Shown here: positions 1-9,828 of the stretch, one piece after another
Layout: each line of letters starts with the position of its first letter
How positions within the stretch are numbered: position 1 is the stretch's first letter
Assembly (NCBI GenBank): GCA_033220425.1
Contig: CM065646.1
Coordinates: 3,169,501-3,233,500, forward strand
Direction: 5' to 3'
Length of the DNA: 64,000 bases
DNA from: Lepraria neglecta
Lineage: Eukaryota > Ascomycota > Lecanoromycetes > Lecanorales > Stereocaulaceae
The notes under the pieces: model-generated
What the model was told of the DNA's origin: nothing
The model's input: the letters and a program-made list of their open reading frames with translations, nothing else
Databases searched by the model: none
Position numbers and translations under genes: made by a program

Positions 1-977
1 CTGAATGGAGCTGAAACGTCATAGGTGGGTCTCCATCTCTCCAGAAAAGGCTTTGTGGGTTGATGTAAGGAACATTGCGATCGCAGCAAGAGGGAGACTG
101 AAGATATTCAGAGCACTGTGAGAGAAATTCGCCTATTGATTCGAACACGTCCATAGACCCATAGAGAACCACTGATAATGAGGCTGACTTGGTCCGTGAC
201 AGTGCTGTCAGTTTCGCTTGCTGCTTGTTTCGACGGTTACGGGGCTGTTTAGTCACGTTCGGGACCACGTAAGCTTGTAAATCGATGCTCGGATCCTCTT
301 GCAATATTCTGCACATCTTGGAGTAGCGGAGATCTAGTCTTCCAAGAACAGAACCGTTCTCTGTCTGAAGCTGTAGAGACTCAATGCCAGCTCTGATGGT
401 GACTGGAATAAATCTAGCATCCGGGCTCAACACAGAGTTGTTCAATTGGTGAATGGCAATGTTATCAAGCTACACAGGTGTGGTGAGCTAGGGTCCATTG
501 AGAGTATCCAAGCTAACTACTAGGAAGGTTGAGAGAACGCACCATGCCGAAGCACACCTGGTCTCTGGCATCTCTGTTTGAGAGCACATGCTCGTAGCTC
601 TCATTATGGTTTGGAACGGTGGTAGTAGTCGATATTACCTCATGGATATCGAAGGCTTTTGGGAGGCAGACTTCGGTGCTGCTCGTAGACTGGGTAAGAT
701 TGGTCAAGCCTTGGTGAAATTGGTGATCTGATGTGAGTGAATTGAAGTCTGTCCTTGTACTGTCAACCCTGAACGATGTCGACTCTGGAGCAGACACATA
801 ACAGGAATCATTGCGAAGGCCGACAAACTGCTGACTTCCATTGGATGAGGTGTATTGAGGTAGGTTGGCGAAATTACACCCAGGCCCAGTGTCGCAGCCT
901 AAGCGAGCTCGTTTCGGGGGCCTGGCGTCCGTCTCCCAGCACCTGCTCCTCTCCGAAGTATCTTCTCCACTTCGCAT
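1..977 (-). CDS. SNF2-family ATPase/helicase, N-terminal part (cut by window edge)
   Basis: The gene runs leftwards out of the window, so only the N-terminal ~300 residues are seen and the helicase domain itself is outside. Exon 1 is 543-977 and exon 2 runs from 469 to the edge. The 73-base intron between them has donor GTGCGT and acceptor TGTAG in phase 0 and joins VCFGM to LDNIAIHQLN. An NLS-like PPKRARL lies near residue 20. The segment VCFGM, then IRAGIESLQLQ, then YGSMDVFESIGEFLSQ and CDRNVPYINPQSLF is the N-terminal region I know from fungal SNF2/Rad5-like (SMARCA3-like) ATPases, which remodel chromatin or act in DNA repair. The start at 977 is the first ATG of the open frame; an upstream coding exon is possible. 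The family call rests on recognition of this N-terminal pattern only. Confidence 0.6.
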
Positions 978-1940
978 CGTGTCTGCCTTTACACAACAGC
1001 CCTTGTCTCCGAGGCCAATCCACGAGCTGGTGTGAACGAAAATGTTTCATGAGCGTGAGGAGGGTGAGAAATTGTGCTCCCCTCGGCCACCGTCTCAGCC
1101 TCATCTTCGCGATTGGCCACTGCACGTGCAGCCTGCGCACAGCCCCACTCAGCCACTGCTGCCTTGCGACCTTGACGAGGCAGATTCACATAGCCGTGTC
1201 AGTCGAGTCACTACACTTCTCCAAAGCTTTGATCAAGTCTGGCCTGCTCCTCGAGTGGACACGCAATCGCAGGGAGCAATGCCTGCCTCAGTCCAGCTTC
1301 TCTTCTCTGGGACACCACGCCTTGACGGCTTATGCCGCGTGCACCACTTCTTGGAGGACTAGGGTGTCACTTCGATACTGCTCATGCTGAGCTATCTGTT
1401 AAATGATATAGGTCACCCTTATACACTCCTACGCGATCGTTGCCCGTTGTCATTATAAGCAAAGCCACCTCTTTGTACGAACCCTACGAACCTTGGCTCT
1501 CGAGGCCCATCTATCTCTCCCTACGCTATATCATCGGCCCCTGTGAAGACTTGAAATACTACACGTTGGACTAGTACCTTGTTGCTCGCTTTCCCTCGAG
1601 TAATGTATTCAGTTGCTGGCTAGTATCAGGGAGTTTGCAGCATCGATGAGCACATGCAGTTGCTATCGACTCATTACGCGGTACCAGGACACGCTGCTTT
1701 GTGAGACCAGAAATACTACATCTTTGAAGACTACATGAACTGGCTGTGTACATCTTAGGTCACGAAAGAGCCTACTACATCCAAAGACTGTCATCACATA
1801 CTCTTACCTCCACCGCTTTTACTTTTTAGTCTTTACCAGAGACGCCCTCTCTAGGTCTTTGAACCTCGACTTCTGGGACTCATAGTCGTACAAGCTGCAA
1901 TCCTCTCCAAGTTGGCTTTCTTCGCGTTAGTAGGCTAGGG
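978..1940. other. Intergenic, divergent promoter region
   Basis: This spacer lies between the leftward SNF2-type gene and the rightward NACHT gene and should hold both promoters. Open frames in 776-1390 on both strands overlap each other, have no recognisable motif and look like chance frames. Just before the NACHT start the DNA is pyrimidine-rich (about 1800-1920), as is usual for fungal promoters. Confidence 0.5.
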
Positions 1941-4900
1941 ATGGCCTCAACTTCCAGTGCTACGCCGCCTGCATCGTTCAGCGCTGCATTTGAACGGCTT
2001 CGAGACACGGTGACCAAGGATGAAGCACGCACTTTTGCTTCAACGTCGATGAAAGACGTTTGGTCTACTACTAAAGAAACCGAGCGCTACCTTGAATCGC
2101 GAAGGAAGCTACGGGGTTTCCATCGCATGCGACTGTTTCTAGAGGGAATCGAGAAATACTCAAAAGCCATTGATGTTCTGTGCAATGGGACACCCTACCT
2201 ACCATATATATGGGTACGCTGGTCTACTACCCTGGAAATCAAGCTAATCATTACCCTAGGCGCCGATTAAGCTCCTATTGCAAGTAAGTGAATCCACGTT
2301 GCAAGAGCATACATCAGAATGCAGGCCGGGTCAAAGGCTTGTTTGAGCCATCCAACACGCTCAAGAATAGCAAGCCTATCAAAAGCTTACCTACATCACG
2401 TTCTTGCTAATCGCCCGTGCTCGTATAGATTGCCCAAGATCATTTATCGGCTCTTGACAAACTGATTGATGCGTATGCCATGATTGGCGAGGCAATGCCT
2501 CGTTTTGATAGACTTTCTACTGCTTTCAGAGAGGATCCTGAATTCCAGCAGGTCATGGGATATTTCTATGAAGATGTTCTAGAGTTCCATCGAAGGGCCT
2601 ACAAATTTTTCCGCCGGCGTGGTGAGCAAAATCCATCTTGTTCTACATTCACGGTATTGATCATGATTTTCTCTTTGATATAGCTTGGAAGACCGTCTTC
2701 GACTCTCTATGGAAGACATTCAACCCACGCTTCCAAGGAATTCTCGAAAATCTCCGGAAACATCGAGATCTTATAGACCAGGAGGCAAATGCACTCAATG
2801 TTGCCGAGGCAAAAGCCTGGAGGACCAAGCAACTTGAGCAAATTAGACAGTGGCGAGTAGAGCGCGCCGAGGATCTTGAGCGAGTGGAACACGAGCGGAT
2901 TGTTTCGCAAACACGAGAGGCAGTCGCATGGTTTGGTGAAGCCCAAGACCAGGAAGATCTTCTCTTGAAGCTATCGAGAGCATGCGATGGCAACGATGAT
3001 CACTGGATTCTCAAGGAGCCCACTATCATGTCCTGGCTCGAGCCGGCTCAAACCCATGCATTCGTGTGGCTGAACGGAAAGCCCGGAGCTGGTGAGTCTT
3101 GCAACTGTCCACAACTCGCACTCTAGTAGCTGTTTCGACAGATACTTACTGCCCGGCTTTTTGTCCGCATGACTTTGTACTGACGTGTTGCCAATAGGTA
3201 AAAGCGTGATTTGTTCTAAGATCATCGAGCACCTTCAAGACACCAAGGGACAGGTCGTCGTCTACTATTTTTGCAATAACCACCAAATCCTCCAGAGGCC
3301 GGCAAACGACATTTTGAGAAGTTTTGCAGGCCAATTGCTTGCTGCGAGTACTGGCCTTGCCCCGTACATACTCGAGACATTTGTGAATCATGGTCTCAGG
3401 CCTACAAAGAAAAGTCTGGGAGCCATACTGGAAAAATTGATCTCGTCGCTTCCGTCGGTCAGGATCGTCGTGGATGGCCTGGACGAATGTCCTCAGAATG
3501 ACCAGGATGAAATCATCGACGACCTTCTGAGAATTAAGGGAGCAGGACCAGGGGCATGCAAGACATTACTATCTAGCAGGAAGCTGCCAAACATATCGAA
3601 ATTGCTGCACACTAAGCCCACGTTGCGCTTGGATGAGAACCATGAAAACGTAAATTTGACAATCTCGTCGTTCATTCGTCCACGTCTCGAAGACCTGCGT
3701 CAGAAATTCAATTCCGAGATGATAGATGAGCTAGAGCATCAGATCCTAGCCAAAGCCAACGGTTCGTCAATGTTGATGTGCTGTTTGCCCACGCTAACAT
3801 CTTCCAGGAATGTTCCTCTGGGTCAAATTGATCATGGTTCTGATAGAAGATCTTCACTACGAAGTTCATGTGAGAGAGGCAATGGAGATGCTTCCAGAAG
3901 GGCTGCCGGCCCTGTATGCTTATCTACTTCTAAACATGCGATTTTGAAATGCTAACAATACTCAAGTTATGAGAAAATCTTATCTCACATCTGTGGTGAA
4001 GCTAAGACTCCGAATCAGCGCGTAGCCTCAAGAATACTGCAGTGGATGTTGGTGGCTCAACGGCCTCTGAAGAGATACGAGCTAGAAAGCGGGATAATAC
4101 TGGACGAGCGAGTGCCTCAGATCACCCCAACGAGTAAAGCTCGAGGGGATGTGCTGAGTCTGTGCTCCCCCATTCTCGAGGTCGAGGATGGTCCTAGCGG
4201 ATATGTTGGCTTTGTTCATTTTACAGCAAAAGAGTCAGTACTTCCAAGTCTCCCAATCGTGTGTTACCTGAACACTTCGTGCTAAGACTGGCCTGCTAGG
4301 TTCTTGCAAAACCTCTACGACTCTCCGATAGTGCAGAAATTCCAAGCTCAGCTCACTGTGTCCCTGTCGTGCGTCCTTTATCTTACGTCCAGTCTCAATT
4401 TAGTCGACCCACATACCGCGGACGACGAAAAATGGTCGCAGGTTGCACTTTGCCTCCACGATTTGCATTTGTATGCAAATGATCACTGGGTCGACCACTT
4501 GCGGGCATTAGTGAATCTACCGGAATGCTCGTCTGTTTATGAGCCACGTATACTGTCTCTACGTCGTAGTCTTGACCGACTCACTGATATGCACAACAAC
4601 CATCTCTCCCCACAAGATCAGAATGTTCAAGACGAAAACGATCTTGACGCTGTTCCAAGAGAAGACCCTTGGGAGGCGTTGGGCATCTCATATGCAGCGC
4701 GAAATCTACTAAACAAGACTCTGGTATATCGAAACAATGCATCAGTGAAGGGTGGGATGATTGACTCAGTCAACGGTGAGTGGCGAGGAAGTACGATCGT
4801 CTCTCGCCCAATACTAAGCCGTCAAACAGCCGACTCCGATGACGATCAAGATCCTTCGCTTTTCACAAGCATTCGGACACGATACCAACACATAGTGGAG

Positions 4901-6781
4901 AACCTGTTGGCACAACAGCATACATCAGACACAGCTTTGGACGAATTTTATGCACGACACAACTCTGGGGCTTTCTTCTGCCACTACCGAAACTGCCCTC
5001 GCGCTACGCAAGGCTTTGGCTCTTCCGAACTTCGCATGGCCCACGAAGGTAGCCACGTCCCGCAATTTCGATGTACTAACTCAGAGTGTGGGTTCTTCGG
5101 CATGACGTATAACACCCGAGGTGCTCTAAAGAAGCATGCGGAGCAATATCATCAGAAAGATGATTTATTAATTCCGAATGCTTTGCGAAGGAAATCTATT
5201 CATCCACACCAGGAAAAGGCCCTTTTCCGGTTCAACGCGGCCCCCTTGGCCACCAACAGCCAATTGAGCCAAGCCGTTGAAAGCCGCCCTGCTGGCCTTG
5301 GAATTGCACTGCCCACCAATGCACCGCGACTCGATCGCACAATGCTAGAGATCTATCAGGACGAGCTACACAGGCCAGCGACGCAAGCGTTATCTCCACC
5401 ATCGATGGCGCGTCCAACGGTCACGACTTCGGGGAGTCTGCTCTCACCCCAGAGAAGCACGTTTACTGGCCTTTTACAACAGGCTAATAATGGTCATATC
5501 TCTGCGCGAGAAAACCCACCACTGACGAATACAGCTTTTTCGCCGTACTCCATTTTTGACAAAGAATCACGTCATAACTCTTCACATCCTCCTAAGACTA
5601 TTTCCCCAAGAGAGGCTTTTCTTGACTACAACGAATCAGATGAGGCTTCCAAGATGCCCATCTTCCCGCCACCAGAGCGTATGTCTCAGATGGCGGCTCC
5701 ATTACAACATACCCTTCCACAACAGCGGGCACATTCACAAGCAGATATGAACGAGTCTCGATCCACCGCTTCTGAGATCTCATTCGACCAGTCACAGGCA
5801 TCTGCTGTCTTATTCAATCCTCGAAAGGCAACTCAAACATTGGAGCCCACTCTCGGAAATCCCCAGTATCCCTCGGCAAGATTTGTTCAAACACTTTCCC
5901 GAGGTTCCGAGACGGATTTCGTGACCCCTGACTCGTCGCAATATATGAAGGCTGCCAGTTCGAAAAGTTTTGATGACTTGGAGTACATGAATCTCATTGA
6001 TCCTGCTCGGGAGAAATATTCTTGGGAGAACGTTGATCCCACTAAGCTTCCACCCCTACCAACATTCGCTCTCAGCGATATGGATCAATCTTTAGGACAG
6101 CAGCAAGATGCTCTTCGACGTGAAGAACAGCAGCAGGCTCAACAGCAGCAGCAAAAGCAAGCACAACAGGTAGCACAGCAAAGACGAGCCATGAATCAGT
6201 TGCTACAGCAGCAATACAAAAATCGACTGCGTATGGCCCAGAGTGAAGAGGCAAATGTGACAGGCGAATTTGACGAGAACACTGCGCATCACCCGCACAG
6301 ATCATCGCAGCAGCAGAATGAGCAACTAGTTCAGTTTTACCAGCAGAATACGCCAAGTCGTATGCCGAATGCTTTGCATTCCTCACTGTTAGGTCAACAG
6401 CCTACTTTAGCGACACAAGCAAGCATTACGCCTACTGAAGTCAATTGGGAAGAGAAGGCTCGGCTTCATTACGAACAACAGCAGCTCCAAGATCAGCAGC
6501 AGGCTATGGAGCAACTGGAAACACAACAAAGAGCTATGCAACAGCAGCAAGCAAGGCGGTCGGAACAATTGCAGCAGCCACAGCCGCCACCTGACATTCT
6601 GAGAGACCCCAGTAGCGGCGGTAAGAGGACCCAGTTCCCCGTCAGCCCCTACTAACAAGCTCTAGGGAACCACGCGTTTCAGGACTATCAGATACAGCTG
6701 ATGCTTCTTGATAAACAAAGGAAGCAACAGCAGAAGGCTTGGGAGTCGGAACAATTGCAGCGCCTCCGCCCGACATTCTGA
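1941..6781 (+). CDS. NACHT (STAND/NLR-like) receptor: DUF7708-like, NACHT, C2H2-like fingers, polyQ tail
   Basis: Exons are 1941-2213, 2260-2283 (a 24-base microexon), 2429-2621, 2684-3091, 3198-3761, 3808-3913, 3967-4233, 4300-6620 and 6666-6781, giving 1,423 residues in one frame. Residues ~10-240 resemble the DUF7708-type N-terminal domain of fungal STAND proteins (FHRMRLFLEGIEKYSKAIDV, then EDVLEFHRRAYKFFRR). The P-loop GKPGAGKS (~294-301) is created across the fourth intron. Walker B is RIVVDGLDE (~390). A winged-helix-like segment follows up to ~620. Two C2H2-like fingers (C-x4-C with H-x3-H, then C-x4-C with H-x4-H) lie at ~838-895, then a long disordered tail rich in glutamine from ~1205. 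Such receptors switch by NTP binding and often control fungal incompatibility or defence. No ankyrin, WD40 or TPR sensor repeat is visible. The 3' end is ambiguous: with the first cassette exon included the protein stops at 6781; skipping it moves the stop to 7122. Confidence 0.8.
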
Positions 6782-7122
6782 GAGACCCCAGTAGCGGAGG
6801 TAAGAGGACCCAGTTCCCCGCCAGCCCCTACTAACAAGCTCTAGGGAACCAAGCGCTTCATGACTATCAGGCGCAGCTAATGCTTCTTGATAAAAACCAC
6901 AAGGAGCGACAGCAGAAGGCTTGGGAGTCGGAACAATTGCAGAAGCCACAGCCGCCACCTGACATTCTGAGAGACCCCAGTAGCGGCGGTAAGAGGACCC
7001 AGTTCCCCGCCAGTCCCTACTAACAAGCTCTAGGGAACCAAGCGTTTCATGACTATCAGGCGCAGCTGATGTTTCTTGATGAACAAAACAAGAAGCGACT
7101 GCCGAAGGCTTGGGAAAAATGA
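6559..7122 (+). repeat. Three tandem intron-exon cassettes at the 3' end of the NACHT gene
   Basis: A unit made of a 45-base intron plus a short exon occurs three times. Introns are 6621-6665, 6800-6844 and 6989-7033, each with donor GTAAGAGG, branch site TACTAACAA and acceptor CTCTAG. The exons encode variants of a GNxAxxDYQxQLMxLD motif: GNHAFQDYQIQLMLLDK, GNQALHDYQAQLMLLDK and GNQAFHDYQAQLMFLDE. Cassette exon 1 (6666-6799, 134 bases) has lost bases and ends in its own TGA at 6779-6781. Exon 2 (144 bases) keeps frame. The last copy ends AKAWEK-like at a TGA, 7120-7122. All donors share the same phase, so donor 1 can be joined in frame to acceptor 1, 2 or 3, giving 1,423, 1,462 or 1,414 residues. 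The unit also includes the preceding SEQLQ-PQPPPDILRDPSSGG stretch. Confidence 0.85.
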
Positions 7123-9828
7123 GGCTAGATTAGAAGGAGTTTGCTGGTCGAAACATCTGGTGGTTCTACTCAAAAGATAGTGATCTCTGGAGTTCTCCTG
7201 GGCTCGTCTTTTCTAATCGGGTCTCTGGCGAGAAGAAGAAACCCGTTTTCTCAGATCCAACGAAATAGATGCCCATGTCGAAAGCTCGGGGACGATCAGC
7301 TTATGTAATGATCATGAACTATATCTCATCAGCGCAAGACATTAGTGACGTACACATCTTGATGACCACGCGAGTTCGAAGCCGACCATAGAGATACTCA
7401 TTGCGGCATGTGTGTCGAATAGAAATGGATTCATCTAAGCGCTACAGCTCATCCAAATTTGAGGACAGACCTACGCAGCCTCTTCCTAGACGAGTGAGCA
7501 CTGAAGGCCCCAAATGCTTATAGTGAACTTGATAACACGCTCTCCGTAGTGCGAATACCCTTTCTTTGGCCCAAGTCATGGAGAAAGACCCTCTATACGT
7601 CACCTTTTTAGGTCAATCCGTGTGTGCTGAAATGGCAATACTTCGAAATTATGGGACGCCAGGAACACGATATCCGCGTTGAGAATTCGAGGACACGCGC
7701 AATGAGCACTGGGTGGATCACGCGAGTCGAGGGCGAGCGGTGGATGGTTTTGCCATCTACCATCCGCTGTCTCGGCCATGTTAGGTAATAAGGGTAGAGC
7801 TTTGACACGTTAAAAGCTCGGAGGTACGAATAAAGCGTATGGCCCAATACATTCATTATTTAGTTACATTAGGCGCATCACCTCCTATGCAGTCTTCATC
7901 TTGTGGATTACATTCGCTGTGTATGTAATATACTACTAGTCGGCATGCCCGCAATATGCAACAGTCTAGATGCGCCAAACATACAATTGTACGATTTTTG
8001 GTTTGTGCCAAGGGTCTTATGAATTTGAACACAAGGGTCCAAATGGGGTGAGCTGTGTAATCTTACAATTCTGATCACGCGCTGGAAGTGATTAGGCTTC
8101 GTCATTGCAGGCATCGCGCGGAAACCAGGTATCATAGGCTGCAACAACTGGAACAAGCGCTCATACAACAGCCGCAAGCAGATGCTAAGCAAAGACGAGG
8201 CAAATCTAGCATTTGCACAAGAGAACCTTTGAATAAGACGAAGTAGCCCTCCCAGACGAACCGTATCCTGGATTTTCAATCCTTCGAGATGGCAGCAGCC
8301 AACCAAAAATGTACTCAATACGAAAAGTAAGCTCTGGCTCCACAGCGAAACGATGGACTGAACGACTCTAGCTTGGCCAATCATCCTAATATCTCCATGG
8401 ACCCTTTTACAGCATGGCTGTTTTCTGGCGACCTAGCCCCTTTGAGGGAGGGAGGCCCCAGTCCTCCAAGCGGAATAGAACGAAATCAAGGCAGAGAAAC
8501 CGGATCTTCAGTAGTGGACGGCACTCAGATGTAGGGTGCAAACTTCCCACGGACATATTCGAACCCAAGAATCTTTTCAGAAGAATATAGACCGGGGGAT
8601 TTTCCCACGGCCAGCAGTGATTTGAATTCTACCACTTCACCTGCGGCATCTGCGGCTGTTGGCCAGGGGCAAATGCATGAAATATCCGACACTCAGTGGA
8701 TGTTGGCAGTCCATGGGGATGGACAAAACCACAGGCGTCAACGAGCGGTTCACAGCGAATCAAAGGACCGGGACTTCGATTATACCCACCCAACAAGAAC
8801 AGAAGTAGCCGATACTAGACCATCAGGTGTGAATGATGCTGCTGGGACAGGAGGACCAAAGACCGTTGCTTATGGCTCGTCAGAATCAAGGCCATGAACG
8901 TCGAGAGCATTTGAAGAAAAAGCTTCGGAGAGATATGAGTATCTTTCTTGCGCAGAGGAACGTTCTCTAGAATGTTCAAACCTACAGCGTCCAGATTGAG
9001 CATGCTCATTTCAAATTACCTATCTTGTCTTCATCAAAATCATATGGGCAAGAAGGATAGGATTCACAACAGATAAGCCAACAAAGATATTATTGATATC
9101 AAGAACTGGATCACTCTAAGCAGATCCACCTATTTCCGTGCGAGCGTCATTGAAATTGAATTTTTCTCTTCAAGTTATTATCCATTCGCAAGGGTCGCCA
9201 TTTGTGTGCTAGTGTCGAATTATCGTAGTTTTTATTGTTGCTCACGAGGAGATTGTTGCACTTGATCTGCTGTAGCTTCCATACTACCTTACTGCTAGTT
9301 GCAAAGGTATGATGAAAAGCTTGTCACGCGGCCTTTGAGTTGGTTGGTTGGTTGGTTGGTTGGGTCACAGTCCTTGAGGCCGATCTTTGTAGGGCAGTGC
9401 GTGAGGCTCAAGCTTGGCGCATTAGGCTTATCGAAGCATGCGCAGCTCTCATCCCGTATACCCCAATACTGTGTACATTCCATACTACCAGCCGCCTAGC
9501 ATCCCGCTACACTCGTGGCTTTTTGCAAGGCTGCGGCGTAGCACCCTTCAAGCATCCCCACTACACTACTTTGAAGAGCCTGGAAGGCCATCAAAGTCCT
9601 AAACCGATCTGAAACACCTCCAACAGCCTAGTCCAGACCATGGGTACAAGTCGCTCTTTCGCCCAGATCCCTGGGATGTCTTCAATCAACTTTCGTCGAA
9701 GGCGTTCGCGAGCATGGCACTCATTTGTGCTATCGCTGGAAGGTGACCGGCACGACCATTAACAGTGATCACACCTCAACTAGCAGCCTTCACATCTGAC
9801 AACCCTTCTGCTCTACTCTGGAACCTCG
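7123..9828. other. 2.7 kb without a supported gene
   Basis: Open frames here (for example minus 7908-8384, plus 8622-8897) have no motif I recognise, no convincing splice context and overlapping rivals on the other strand. The plus strand near 8130-8240 is weakly Gln/Lys-rich like the tail of the preceding gene and could be a remnant of it. A TTGG tetranucleotide run lies at 9340-9363. Confidence 0.4.
9340..9363. repeat. (TTGG)6 microsatellite
   Basis: Six uninterrupted TTGG units followed by GTCACAG. It lies in DNA with no supported gene, and the short open frames that cross it have no other support. Confidence 0.9.

Noticed and set aside
776-1390. 204-residue plus-strand frame
   Set aside because: It overlaps the SNF2-type exon on the other strand, has no motif and competes with other frames of similar length.
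7908-8384. 158-residue hydrophobic minus-strand frame
   Set aside because: No recognisable domain, no neighbours supporting it, and the region shows no consistent coding pattern on either strand.
9299-9612. Overlapping frames rich in Gly/Trp/Leu
   Set aside because: They are produced by the TTGG microsatellite and its surroundings.
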